A DNA stretch of 64,000 nt. It comes from Zonotrichia leucophrys gambelii. Lineage: Eukaryota; Chordata; Aves; Passeriformes; Passerellidae. This document shows positions 19,905 to 29,600 of this stretch, in pieces. The notes beneath the pieces were generated by a model. That model did no database searches. It was not told where the DNA came from and saw only the letters and a program-made list of their open reading frames with translations. The translations under genes were made by a program, and so were the position numbers. The stretch's first letter is position 1; every line of letters starts with the position of its first letter. The stretch spans positions 434,001-498,000 of the forward strand of contig NC_088175.1 of assembly GCF_028769735.1 (NCBI RefSeq), read 5' to 3'.

Positions 19905-22294
19905 GATAAAATATTCTGGGTTCTCCACTTCACAGCTTGCCTTGTAGCAAAAGAAGATCTTGTCAAGAGAATCAGACTTTGAGAAATGGAATACCAAGAC
20001 ATTTCTTGGTGCCCAGGGATGAGGATTAAATGAAGTGTACCCTCCATTAAACGAAGTGTATCCTCCTTCCTCCATGGAAGGAACTGTGGAAGGTATCCCT
20101 GCTGGAGTCCTGGTGTGTTCCAATCTGCCCCAGCCTTTTAAAGACTTCAAATCAACTTATGCTGTCTCCCAATGTGGCTTTAAGCTGATTGATGGTTTCT
20201 GTGCTGGAGAAGCACAGATGGTCCCAAGGAGCCCATGTGCATTGTACTGCTGAGAAACTGGTGGAGAGCTCAGGGACAGGGGCCAAAATGCATTGGCACA
20301 GCCAGGCAAGCCATGCCAGCACTTCTGCAGACATCAAACACGGTTAATTTGTGCCTTTTTCCATAACAAGTTCAGGACACACAGCCTTTCTAGCAAGGTT
20401 TTTCCATTTCAACTACCAAGGCAACAGAGATTCTAAAGGGAAGGGGGAAAAAAAATCACTGTTTAAATGTTTTTCTTCTTTCCCCTCATTTTTCATTTTC
20501 TTTAAAATTCCTGTAGACTATATTGATATTCTTTTTTAATTTCCCCATGTCACAGGAAAAGCAAATTTTCCTAGCCACTGGGTCTTTGGTGACATTTTGC
20601 TACAGATAGAAGGAACCATGTGAAATGCAGGTGCTTTGCAGATGAACCCTGAAAACCTTCATAAACTGCATTTCTCTTTCTGAGCTGCCTGGATTTTTGT
20701 CATCTTTGGGCTTTTGAGGAAATTGGGAGATGCCATGCTTTTCCCATATTTCATATATAAAAAAGAGAAAAATGGAGGGATGACCCTTCCCCAATATGTT
20801 AGAATATTATTCATATTTGTATACTCTTATTTATATTGATGGTAAATATATTGCCTTTATTCTCCTTTTTATCGTCTATAAATTTATAATATATAATTTA
20901 TATGCTTGCATTTTATATGTTTTATTTTGTATTATGTTTTTATTTATTGTACTTTATATTTTATTGTGCTTATTTTTACAAGATTTGTATTTTTATTATG
21001 CTTCTATATTGAATATATTTTATATTAATTTTCAGCATAAAAGGATTTTGCTTCTGTTGATATATTGGTCTTTACTGTACTTTGCTTTTGCTGATTTTCT
21101 TGAATTATAGGTTACTTCCATCAGCAAATTCTCCCTGGAAAAATAAAACTCATGACTGAGCATCATTTGCTTTCTCTTACAGCTAAAATAAGAAAACCAC
21201 ATTGTGATGCCCTAATGATTTTGTACCTAATTTTGTAGTTTGAAAATTACCAGCATTTGGTTTTTAAATGAGGTCATAACTGTTGTTTTTTAAAGTAATC
21301 AGAGCATGGATCTAGTCTCAGAGGCAACAAAGTATGGCAGGTTGGGAAGCACTTTTCAAAAGTCCAGCAGAAAGGGAATTAAACCAAAAGTGCTGCATTT
21401 CAGGAATGCAGAATGTTCGTATGTGCTGACCAAAATCTTTGTGACATCCTTCAGATAAATTCAGGTTGAATGCAGGATCCACCCTAGGTGTGTGCTTTTG
21501 ATGATTTAAACATCATGTGATTAATAATCATCACCACAGTGCCAGCATTTTATGGAGCTCCCAAAGGCACAGCTGCCTGAGCACATCCCTACAGGTGCCA
21601 TCACACCAGGTGCTGCAGGAATAGCACCAGGACGAGGAAAACCTGCAGGGTAATCATCCATGTGGCTTTGGCATCCCAAAATTAGGTGCAGCCCCCTGGA
21701 GAAGGGATGGGGATCAATACTTCCCAAGCCAAGCATGAAGTTATGGCAACATCCCATTATTACAGGTCCCACATTTCATTAATATGAAGATTTCTGTAGA
21801 TAACCTCTAAGCATCTCTAAGATCTAAGGTAATGAATTAATTTTAGCTATCTAAAAATTAAGGATCTAGTCTAAGTAGTCATTTCAGCGTCTTCTGAACT
21901 CACAGAAACTGCAGAAGAGAAAAAAACCACCCTCAAAGGACTCACCCAACCTGCTCCAGGCACTGGCAAAAACATGACAGTAATGATCACCTGTCTCCTT
22001 CCACCAAACCAAGGCAACCTGGACAACAGCTTGATTATACATCTAATATTTAGATGAGTATTACCAGGTGATACAAATCCTTCTCCAAACAAAACCCCAC
22101 AGTTTACCAACTTTTTAGGCTGCAGAGTAGCTTGAAATGCATTATTTCCCACCTACATGAGATATTCATGGCAGATCATAAAAGAGAGGAGGAACAGGGA
22201 CAGTAAGGGGAGCTGAAATGAAGGTTGCAGATGAGAGAGTTCAGTTTTTTTCTCTGAGAGGTCAAGAAATCTAAATGGTGCTACACAACAGTGA
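19905..22294. other. Intergenic stretch with very AT-rich core
   Basis: 20,800-21,110 is an extremely AT-rich, T-biased tract (long runs of TTTATATTTTAT type). A 104-codon frame across it is compositional (Tyr/Ile/Leu/Phe-rich) and not a gene. No other element is recognised apart from the 21-bp duplication. Confidence 0.5.
20025..20066. repeat. 21-bp tandem duplication
   Basis: ATTAAAYGAAGTGTAYCCTC occurs at 20,025 and 20,046, two copies with two transitions between them. Confidence 0.9.
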
Positions 22295-22349
22295 TCCATC
22301 CTCCACCTCTACTCTGCCCTAGTGAGGCCATATGTGAAGACCTCAAATC
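22295..22349 (+). mobile_element. CR1 LINE fragment, left part (interrupted)
   Basis: CCACCTCTACTCTGCCCTAG followed by TGAGGCCATATG matches the CR1 region just before the point at which the copy is interrupted. The CR1 sequence resumes near 22,523 with GGAATATTCAGTTCTGGTC. Confidence 0.7.
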
Positions 22350-22522
22350 CATGCAAAATAAACCATTATTGTCTTTTGTGACTCTCCTGAACATCTTTGG
22401 GTTGACACCTGTGCTTCCACCCTTTTCTGCCTGATCCTGGGCAACTCAGGAAACATTTTTAGGTGCTGGTGTTAGAGGAGTCTTGGAGCTTCTTTTTCTT
22501 AGTTTTGGGTAGCAGAAAGGAA
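22350..22522 (+). repeat. LTR-like repeat fragment inserted in CR1 (empty-site paralog of 16 kb locus)
   Basis: Reverse complement of 16,292-16,452 plus 15,928-15,957, but without the 334-bp LTR found there. It contains AATAAACCATTATTG and TCTTTTGTGACTCTCC, plausibly the R-U5 end of an LTR in plus orientation. It interrupts a CR1, so it moved after that CR1 landed. Confidence 0.7.
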
Positions 22523-23029
22523 CTCCTGGAATATTCAGTTCTGGTCTCCTCAGTTCAAGAAAGACAAAGAGCTACTGGAGAGGGTCCAGCAGAGGCCACA
22601 AGGATGATCAAGAGTCTGGAGCAGCCCTCTAATGAGGAGAGATGAGGGAGCTGGGCCTGTTTAGTTCAGAGGAGACTGGGAGGGCATCTCATCAATGCAT
22701 ACAAATATCTCAGAGGTGGATGCCATGAAAATGGCACCAAATTCTTTTTGGTGGTGCCCAGAGACAGGATGAGGAGAAAAGACCATGAACTAAAACACAG
22801 CAAGGCTCACCACCACAGGAGGAAGAACTTCTCACATTGACAGTGGCAGAGCACTGGAACCAGCTGCCCAGGAAGGTTGTGGACTCTCCTCTGGAGACAT
22901 TCCAGCCCACCTGGATGTGTTCCTGTGTCACTGCTCCAGGTGACCGTACCTTGGCAGGGGGTTGGACTGGGTGATCCCCAGAGGTTCTTTCCAACCTGGC
23001 TGTTTCATGATTCTGTGATTCTGTGATAT
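22523..23029 (+). mobile_element. CR1 LINE 3' region, about 500 bp
   Basis: Long clear match to CR1: CTCAGTTCAAGAAAGACAAA, GGAGAGGGTCCAGCAGAGGC, GGAGCAGCCCTCTAATGAGG, GGTGCCCAGAGACAGGATGA, GGAAGAACTTCTCACATTGA, GGGTTGGACTGGGTGATCCC, TTCATGATTCTGTGATTCTG. It includes the end of the second ORF (frame-disrupted) and the whole 3' UTR with its short tail repeat. Confidence 0.93.
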
Positions 23030-24729
23030 TGGTATTAAAAGCCCTTATTTGAAGCAACCACAGACAAAACTGTGATACTATATGATACACCTTACAATGA
23101 AAGAAGTTTAATCATTGGTATTAAACCAGGAAGAGTTAAAAGGGCTGTTGGGCAATGCAGCATGCAGAGGTTACAGCAGGTTTGTACAGAATATGGCCCC
23201 TGTGATGGAAGCTGATTCCAAAGTGCAGCTCCACTCCATTGCCATGTGACCCCAGCAGCCACTGTGGCCCCATTTTCTCCTTTATGGGAAATGATGTCAT
23301 TGGGAACAGCCTCATCAGGCCAAGTGTGGAATTTTCTAAATTGAGTTTTAATGAATAGACAGGACAAAGTCATCCTCCTGCCTGCAATAACTGAGTGTGC
23401 ATTGGTGACAAAAAGCTGCTTATTTAGATACCCAGGGGTTTATATATATATTTTTTTTAGAAATACTCTTGGAAACTACCATCCATCTAAAGACTTTTAA
23501 AAAGCTGTAACAGGAAACAGAATTAAAACTGTCCAAAATAACATTTTCTAAAAATAGGCTGGGGAACAGCATATCATTTTAAATATGACTATAATGCTAC
23601 AAGAATTTTCTTGTTCCAAACTGTGAAATATGATCCTTCTCAATAACTCATAAATGATTTATGATACAGAGTTGAGTTTCACAATGGTTCTTGTTACTGT
23701 CTTGCTAATGAGTGTGGTGACTACAGGTCCCAACCATCTGTATCACAACTTGGTGTACAGCTAAAGAGAAAATAAACAGTTGTACTCTGGGATATGCAAT
23801 CTTATCAACCACAAATACATTTAGTAGAGGGATACTATATACACATCTGTTTTATCCTAATTAAAAGTGATGCTTGAATTTCTTGTAAATATTTATTACC
23901 ATTGTCAGTGCAACAGGCCGAGCAAATCTAGGGAGCTAAATAAAAATGATGCTTTATGAAAATATTATAGTAATTTAACTCAGTCCAATTTCCCCTGAAA
24001 AATGTATAAATAGCAAATGAGAGCAGCAAACTCTCTGCTGTCATTACATTCTTGCAGCTTAAAATGAGGGCATTGCCAAAAAGATACAGGGCCATGTTTT
24101 CATTCAGTTTTAATTTAAAAAAAACCACTCAAAACACAGATCACAGAATCTAAATGAAATCCATAATTGTATATAATTTGACGTGCTAGGAGAGCTTTAT
24201 TAAAGTGGAAAAGAGGGGTGAAAAATTGAAGGTAAAGAAACGTGTCACATGCTTGCAGGAGCAATTCTGTGTAATCTTGGGAAGGGAAGGATTAGGACTT
24301 GCATTTAAATGTCTCTAAAGGTCTGTTTCCACTAACAGACCTATATTGTTAAATTTCACTGCGTTTAACAATAAAGGCCTGAGATTTCTAAACTAAAGGC
24401 CCTTAATAGTTACCAGAGCATTGACCAGGACTGAGCAGTGCTCAGCATCATGATAAGGATCACGACTAGGCTGAATACAGGAAGATTGGGTCCAAACGTT
24501 CCATCCAGCCACAGGAAATGGAGATTCTGCAATTGTACCAAAACATGGTCAGTTCATCTGTCACAGGAAAGACATAGAGCAATGAGGTTTGGTTGTATTT
24601 TTCACAGCTCTTCTATCACTCTTGGGAGGGTTTTGCTGTAAACTGTCCTGAATCACTGATGAACTGTACTGATGGCTGTCAACAGTGGGAACAAAACCTG
24701 CAATTGGAGGCCTCTCCAAACGTTCAGTT
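23030..24729. other. Intergenic stretch, mostly unremarkable
   Basis: AT-rich unique sequence. One short perfect inverted repeat at 24,345-24,372 (ATTGTTAAA, 10-nt loop, TTTAACAAT) is listed separately. No gene is recognised. Confidence 0.5.
24345..24372. promoter_or_regulatory. Inverted repeat with paired SOX-like cores
   Basis: ATTGTTAAA (24,345-24,353) and TTTAACAAT (24,364-24,372) are perfect reverse complements separated by 10 bases. Each arm contains an AACAAT SOX-family core and a GTTAA half site of HNF1 type. A protein-dimer site is a possible reading, but an isolated 9-bp palindrome can also arise by chance in AT-rich DNA. Confidence 0.25.
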
Positions 24730-24967
24730 TAGGGAATGCTTTGATTTTGAAAGGACCTTAAAGACCATCCAGTTCCAACCCTTGCCATGGGCAGGGACAC
24801 CTTCCACTACGCCAGTTTGCTTCAAGCCCTGTCCAGTCTGGTCTGGGACACTTCCAGCGATGGGGCAGCCACAGCTTCTGTGGGCAACCTCTGCCGGGGC
24901 CTCACCACCTTCACAGTAAATTTCTTCATAATTTCCAAGCTAAAGCTACTCTCAGTTTAAAGCCATA
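24730..24967 (-). mobile_element. CR1 LINE 3' fragment, minus strand
   Basis: TTTGATTTTGAAAGGACCTT, CAGTTCCAACCCTTGCCATG, GGCAGGGACACCTTCCACTA and CAGTAAATTTCTTCATAATT follow the reversed CR1 3' region. The tail repeat is lost at the left end. Confidence 0.88.
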
Positions 24968-25544
24968 AGATAGGGCTGTTTGCTGCCATTACTGGTCAAG
25001 ATGGAAACTATCTAGACAACCTTGCCAAGCACCCACTTCACCTTTCCCAGCCCTCAGCATCTCTCTCTATGTATTCAATTCCCTCTTCACATCCTCAGAG
25101 CTACCGTGCATTCCTGATCCTCCCCTCGAAGCACTCCTGGCACCCACTCTACCTCAGAAATTCCCAGCCACAAGGTTTAACCCTGGCTTGCTGGAATCAG
25201 CCATTCCTCCCAGAATCACCCCCTCCCATCGCAGCCTCCTCGGGCGTCCTCCTCCCCTCCTTGAGACAAAAGAGAGATTTGTCTAAAAGCTTCTTCTCTC
25301 AATGTGCTCCCCGCAGGCTGATGGGGAAGTCGCTCCATGAACACACTCCCATGTCTTTTGTCCACAGGCCAGCCTTCATCAAAGGGGGCTGAAACCCGTG
25401 GGATTATTAAACCCATTATGCGTTCATTACTGGTAATCCGCTGCTGATTCTGCCAGCGGTTGTGCTTCCAACGGGAAATCCTGCGGGGCTCCGTCTCAGG
25501 CGAGCGTGAGTCCCCCAGGAGCAGGGGACAGAGTGACAGGCTGT
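24968..25544. other. Intergenic spacer before the PPM1A promoter region
   Basis: Rather GC-richer than the preceding DNA, but no gene, repeat or clear regulatory array is recognised. Confidence 0.4.
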
Positions 25545-25735
25545 GCCAGGCTGGACATCAGGAGGGATTTGTTCACATAAAGGGTGATTAGACATTGGAA
25601 CGGGCTGCCCAGGGAGGCGATGGAATCGATAGGGAACGGTTGGACACGGCACTCAGTGCCATGGTCTGGTTGACACGGTAGTGTTGGACTCGATGATCCC
25701 AGAGATCTTTTCCAACCTAAATGATTCTGTGATTA
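25545..25735 (+). mobile_element. CR1 LINE 3' fragment
   Basis: GGCTGGACATCAGGAGGGAT, TTGGAACGGGCTGCCCAGGG, GTGTTGGACTCGATGATCCC and TTTTCCAACCTAAATGATTC, followed by TGTGATT, are the 3' UTR of a CR1 subfamily. It ends about 10 bp before the PPM1A CpG-rich zone. Confidence 0.9.
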
Positions 25736-25828
25736 GGGGAGACAAGTCTGATCCCGCCAGCGGCTCGGGACCCACTGCGCGCTCCATCGTCCTCAGGTGG
25801 GCTGAGCTGCTGCCGCCACCGCACCGGG

Positions 25829-25935
25829 ACCGGGATGTGGATTGGAATCGGAGAAGAACCGGGATGGGGATGTGGATTGGGATGCGGATCGCGATTCGGA
25901 TCGGGATGAAGATCGCGATTTGGATCGGGATGGGA
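25829..25935. repeat. Degenerate GGATNG hexamer minisatellite
   Basis: About 17 imperfect repeats of a 6-bp unit, GGGATG / GGATCG / GGATTG, run along the upstream edge of the PPM1A CpG island. The 6-bp period keeps a dipeptide pattern (Trp-Ile, Arg-Ile, Gly-Met) in one frame without evidence of coding. Confidence 0.8.
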
Positions 25936-26299
25936 AACACCCGCCCCGGCTCTCGCGCCACCCTCTCCCCCTCAGGGGCAGGGGCGGGGCCGATGACGTC
26001 ACCGCCCCGCGCGGCGCGGGACCCGGGGCGGAGGGTGATGTAATACCCGTAACGGCCCTGCTCCGTCCGACATCCGGGTACCCTGCCGGGGTGCTGCTTT
26101 TTTTTTTTTTTCCGCCTTATATATATATTTTAACTCTCTCTTTTTTTAATCTGAAAAAGCTCAATTTTCCGCTTTTGGGGTGTTTTAATTATTTGATTTT
26201 TTTAATTTTTTTTTTTTAACGGGGGGAGGGGAGGCGGCGAGGAGGGAAAGGGCGCGGGGGCGCGCGCGCGCGCTCCCGCCTCCCCTCCCCTGCGGCGTG

Positions 26300-26666
26300 C
26301 GCGCCTGCGCAGAGGGGCGGCGGCGGCGGCAGCGCAGTGCGAGTGTCTCCGTGTGTCCGCCCGTCCGTCCGTCCGTCCGCGGCCGGCGCTCCGCGCAGCG
26401 CTGCGCGGGTGGGCGCGGAGCAGCTCCGGCGGGGGACGGGGACGGGGGGGGGGGCCGGCGGCGGCGGCGGAGGGGGCGAGATGAGCGCTGGGCTCCCCCT
26501 GGGCACAGAGCCGCCCTGTGAATGAGCTGAGGCGAGGCCGCCAGCCGGGTGCCCCCCTCCTTCTCCTCCTCCTCCTCCTTGTCCCCCCTCCTTCCCCTTC
26601 TCCCCCGCGCACCGCCGGGAGCGCGGCCCTGCCCGCACAGCCGGCGCCGACGCCGCGGCCGGGGGG
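26300..26666 (+). other. PPM1A: PPM1A noncoding exon 1 (5' UTR)
   Basis: The downstream edge is a consensus donor GGG|GTAAGT, last exonic base 26,666, inside the CpG island. The exon 2 acceptor at 40,517-40,518 (poly-T tract then CTTTGTAG) lies 18 nt before the start codon, so the 5' UTR must come from an upstream exon, and this is the only good promoter-linked donor seen. The 5' boundary is a guess; the transcription start is not visible in sequence alone. A 14-codon upstream frame lies at 26,481-26,525. Confidence 0.65.
26481..26525 (+). other. Upstream ORF in PPM1A exon 1 (14 codons)
   Basis: ATGAGCGCTGGG...TGTGAATGA: an ATG in GCGAGATGA context (purine at -3) opens 14 codons and stops before the donor. 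If transcription starts upstream of it, ribosomes would meet it before the main PPM1A start. Whether it is used is unknown. Confidence 0.4.
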
Positions 26667-29600
26667 GTAAGTGGCGCTGCGCAGTGCGGGGCCGGGGCGG
26701 GGTGAGGGGGCGGTGGGGCCGGGGCGCTGCGGGGCCCCGGGGCCTGTAAACAACCGGGGGCGGCGGAGCGCGGAGAGCGCGGGAGCTCGGCGCCATCCCC
26801 GGCGGCACAGCTGGGAGCGGGTCGGGCGGCCGCAGGGAGGGAGGGAGATGGATGGGGAAGGGGACGGGGGGAGCGATCCCGCTGGGATGCCGCTGCCGGG
26901 AGCCCCCTGCATTGCAGGCGCCCGCTGAGGGTGGGGGTGTCCCCGGAGCCCCCCGGGCACGGCGGGAGGAAGGCGAGCAGCGAGCGGGGTCTGGGCCTGG
27001 CTCAGGTAGGAGCAGCAGCTTTCCCTTTCTCCCTGCCCCCTCCTTTCCTCGCCCAGAGTTCATTTAATAAAGGCTATAAACAGCCTCCTCTCCCATCGCC
27101 GCCCTGACGCTCGGGGCACGGCACTGACTGGGGGGGGGGGGGAAGAAGAAAAAAAATAAAGAAAAAACAGCACCACGCATCTATTTATAAAGCACCCCAC
27201 CCTGGCGAGGGTCGGAGCATCAAGCGCTCCCCAAATAGTGACATTGTGAGGCAGCGGGCGGCTTTCCCTCGCCAACGCCTTTCGGGCGTTTAAAGTTTGT
27301 GAGAGGTTTCGGTGCCTTTGAAAACAGTGTCGTGAGCAAAGGTTGCGCTGACGGTCTGTGATCTGTCACGGCGTGCGTGGTAAAAGGCCGTGGAGGAAAA
27401 TGCTGGCCTCGCTGGGAAAGTTGTGCGGCGATGTGCTGGGGAATTGGGCTTGCATGTGAAATGCCAGAAGTTCTGAGCATAGGTCTAAGCTTTTTGTGAC
27501 ATTAGATTGTGTTCTGGTAGCTGTGATACAACAGCTAGAGGTTGACAGTTTCAGGAGAATTGATTTTGCTGACATCTGTTCGATATGTATTTGTATTTAT
27601 TTCGTACGATTAAAATATTTCTTAGTGTTGCCATGTGGATGGCAAAATTATGAGGGTACAGAACTAATGTTTAAGTTTACAATAGCACTTGGGAAAAACT
27701 AAATTTTTTTGAGCTATATCTTCTGTCAAATGGAAAAGTGCTTGCACTGGGGTGGCCTCTGTGATAACCTTAAAGTTTAAGGTCCTTAAACTGTACATCC
27801 AAAGGAAATTTTTATTTTGTTAAGCAGAAAGCAGTTTTAGATCACAAGAGCAGTAGCTGGAAGGAAGGTAGGTGATATGTTTTCCTTAGATTGTGATATT
27901 TAGCATCAGAGTAAGCAGAATCAATTTATGAACTAGAAGTTCTAACTCTTGTGATTCTAGGGAATGAATTTCCTAATATGAGTCCTTGTGGCACTTTGCT
28001 GAGCTGTTTCAGTGATTGATTAGGTGGCTGAAGCAGGTTTGGTGAGGTACTGGTGGAATTAAGGCTGGATTTAACTCAGCACCCTGAGTGAGTTGCCAGA
28101 TTACCAAGAATTTGGTCAATTCTTTTGCAATTTCTAGCCACATTTCTTCTCTGATAGCTTCCCATCTGTTGCTGTTCATAGTTTCTTCTGTGAATAACAT
28201 CAGAGAAAACGTGGGCCAGCGAAGTTTTGCCTATCCAGTCACAGCAGTGTTCAGAGGGAAGGTGTTAAAGGACAGCAGCTTGGATTGGTGCACCAGCATT
28301 ATCTGCTCCTAAAGTTTTCACTCCCTAAAGTTTCTGGATCTCCTTTTTGTATTTGAGACTGGGCCAAAAGACTTGCTGATGCATCGTGCCAATTATTAAT
28401 GTTTTTCTCACAGAGATCTTTGTTAAAATCCTCGGATGAACATGGAGAGAGTTTGTCTGGCCTCTGCTCTCCCTTCACATAGCCATGTTTTCTCATATAC
28501 AAACAAGGCCTAGCTCTGGTTTTCAGGTCTAGTCCTCTGCCTGGTGGTTGTCAGGTAAATCTCTCCCCTGGAGGTACAGTAGAAAACTATTCCTGTTTTC
28601 CAGGTATTTCCTTAACTATCTCTAGGCTTGCTCAGGATACTTTTGTTGAAAGCGAGCAGAGATGGAAATGCCAAATGAGTGGCAAAGCTTGCAGGTCCAA
28701 ACAAGCAGAACTCACTCAGGGCAATTTGAATTAAAGCAGAATACTGAAAGTTGGGCTTGTTGGTTTTTTTTTTTTTCTATAAAAATCAAGCTCATTGCTT
28801 CTTATCTGGAGTGCAGCTTATCCAGTGGAGTTGAGTCATTCTTGCTGAGGTAGCATTTTGAGAACTGTCGTTAAAATGCTTAGATATTTAACTCTGGCAC
28901 AGTGTAATTTGCAAACTTATGTAACTGCTATGTTTTTGAATGCAGCTGTCAATAAGAGATCTCATTGCCTTTTTTTTTTAGTGGAAGTAGGGAATCTAAA
29001 GCAGCTGCTTTTACAAGATGACCTAAATATAAACAATTCAAGAATAGCATATTTCTTACTAAAATGTTGACATTGCTACTGGCTTAATTTTTTTGTGTTC
29101 AGGTCAATTCTGATGTACAAAATATTACGTAATTGGCTGAGCAGATCAGCATTGCAACTAAGTGATGGAATGATGTGGGTTGTGCTAATAAATAAACAAG
29201 TTTTAAAATGGGAAGTACTGTAAAATAACTGTTTTCATTTTACCTTTGCAAACCAGAGACATTTGAAGGACTTAAATAGTAGTAATGTTTGAATTCAGGG
29301 CAGTAGTGGTTTATCATAGTTAAACCTGAGCCAAACTGCATTTATTCTTACTATGTCATGTGGACCTTTGTCATTTTTGCTCCTCTTTTCTCATAAATCA
29401 TACTTGACTTTCAGTTTTTATTTTAAAAAAATTGATGTATCATCTGTTTCATTCTAAATGACGCAACTTGTAGTCTCATTTGTTCTTTTGGAAATTAATC
29501 TCTTTTTGGCTAATACTTGATTGCTGAGCTCTTACTGATCTCTGTAATTTTAATCAGATGATCCAAATTTCAGTTTAGAATACTAGGATAAGAAAGTTCT

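Larger units (their letters stand above)
25745..27120 (+). promoter_or_regulatory. PPM1A: PPM1A CpG-island promoter
   Basis: A strongly CpG-rich block surrounds the first exon. Motifs seen: a full palindromic CRE, TGACGTCA at 25,994-26,001; an NRF1-like GCGCCTGCGC at 26,301-26,310; multiple GGGCGG/CCGCCC boxes; (GGC)n runs near 26,320-26,335 and 26,457-26,472; and a (CCGT)n run near 26,360-26,380. No TATA box is near the likely start, so a CpG-type promoter with dispersed starts around 26,280-26,350 is inferred. Several frames over 200 codons on both strands here are GC artefacts. Confidence 0.8.

Noticed and set aside
20796..21110. 104-codon frame rich in Tyr, Ile, Leu and Phe
   Set aside because: It lies in an extremely T-rich tract, and the hydrophobic composition is dictated by TTT/TAT/ATT codons; no gene structure supports it.
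26185..27063. Long open frames (up to 292 codons) on both strands of the PPM1A CpG island
   Set aside because: All six frames are open because GC-rich DNA lacks stops; products are Pro/Arg/Ala low-complexity and cross the exon 1 splice donor. No domain is recognised.
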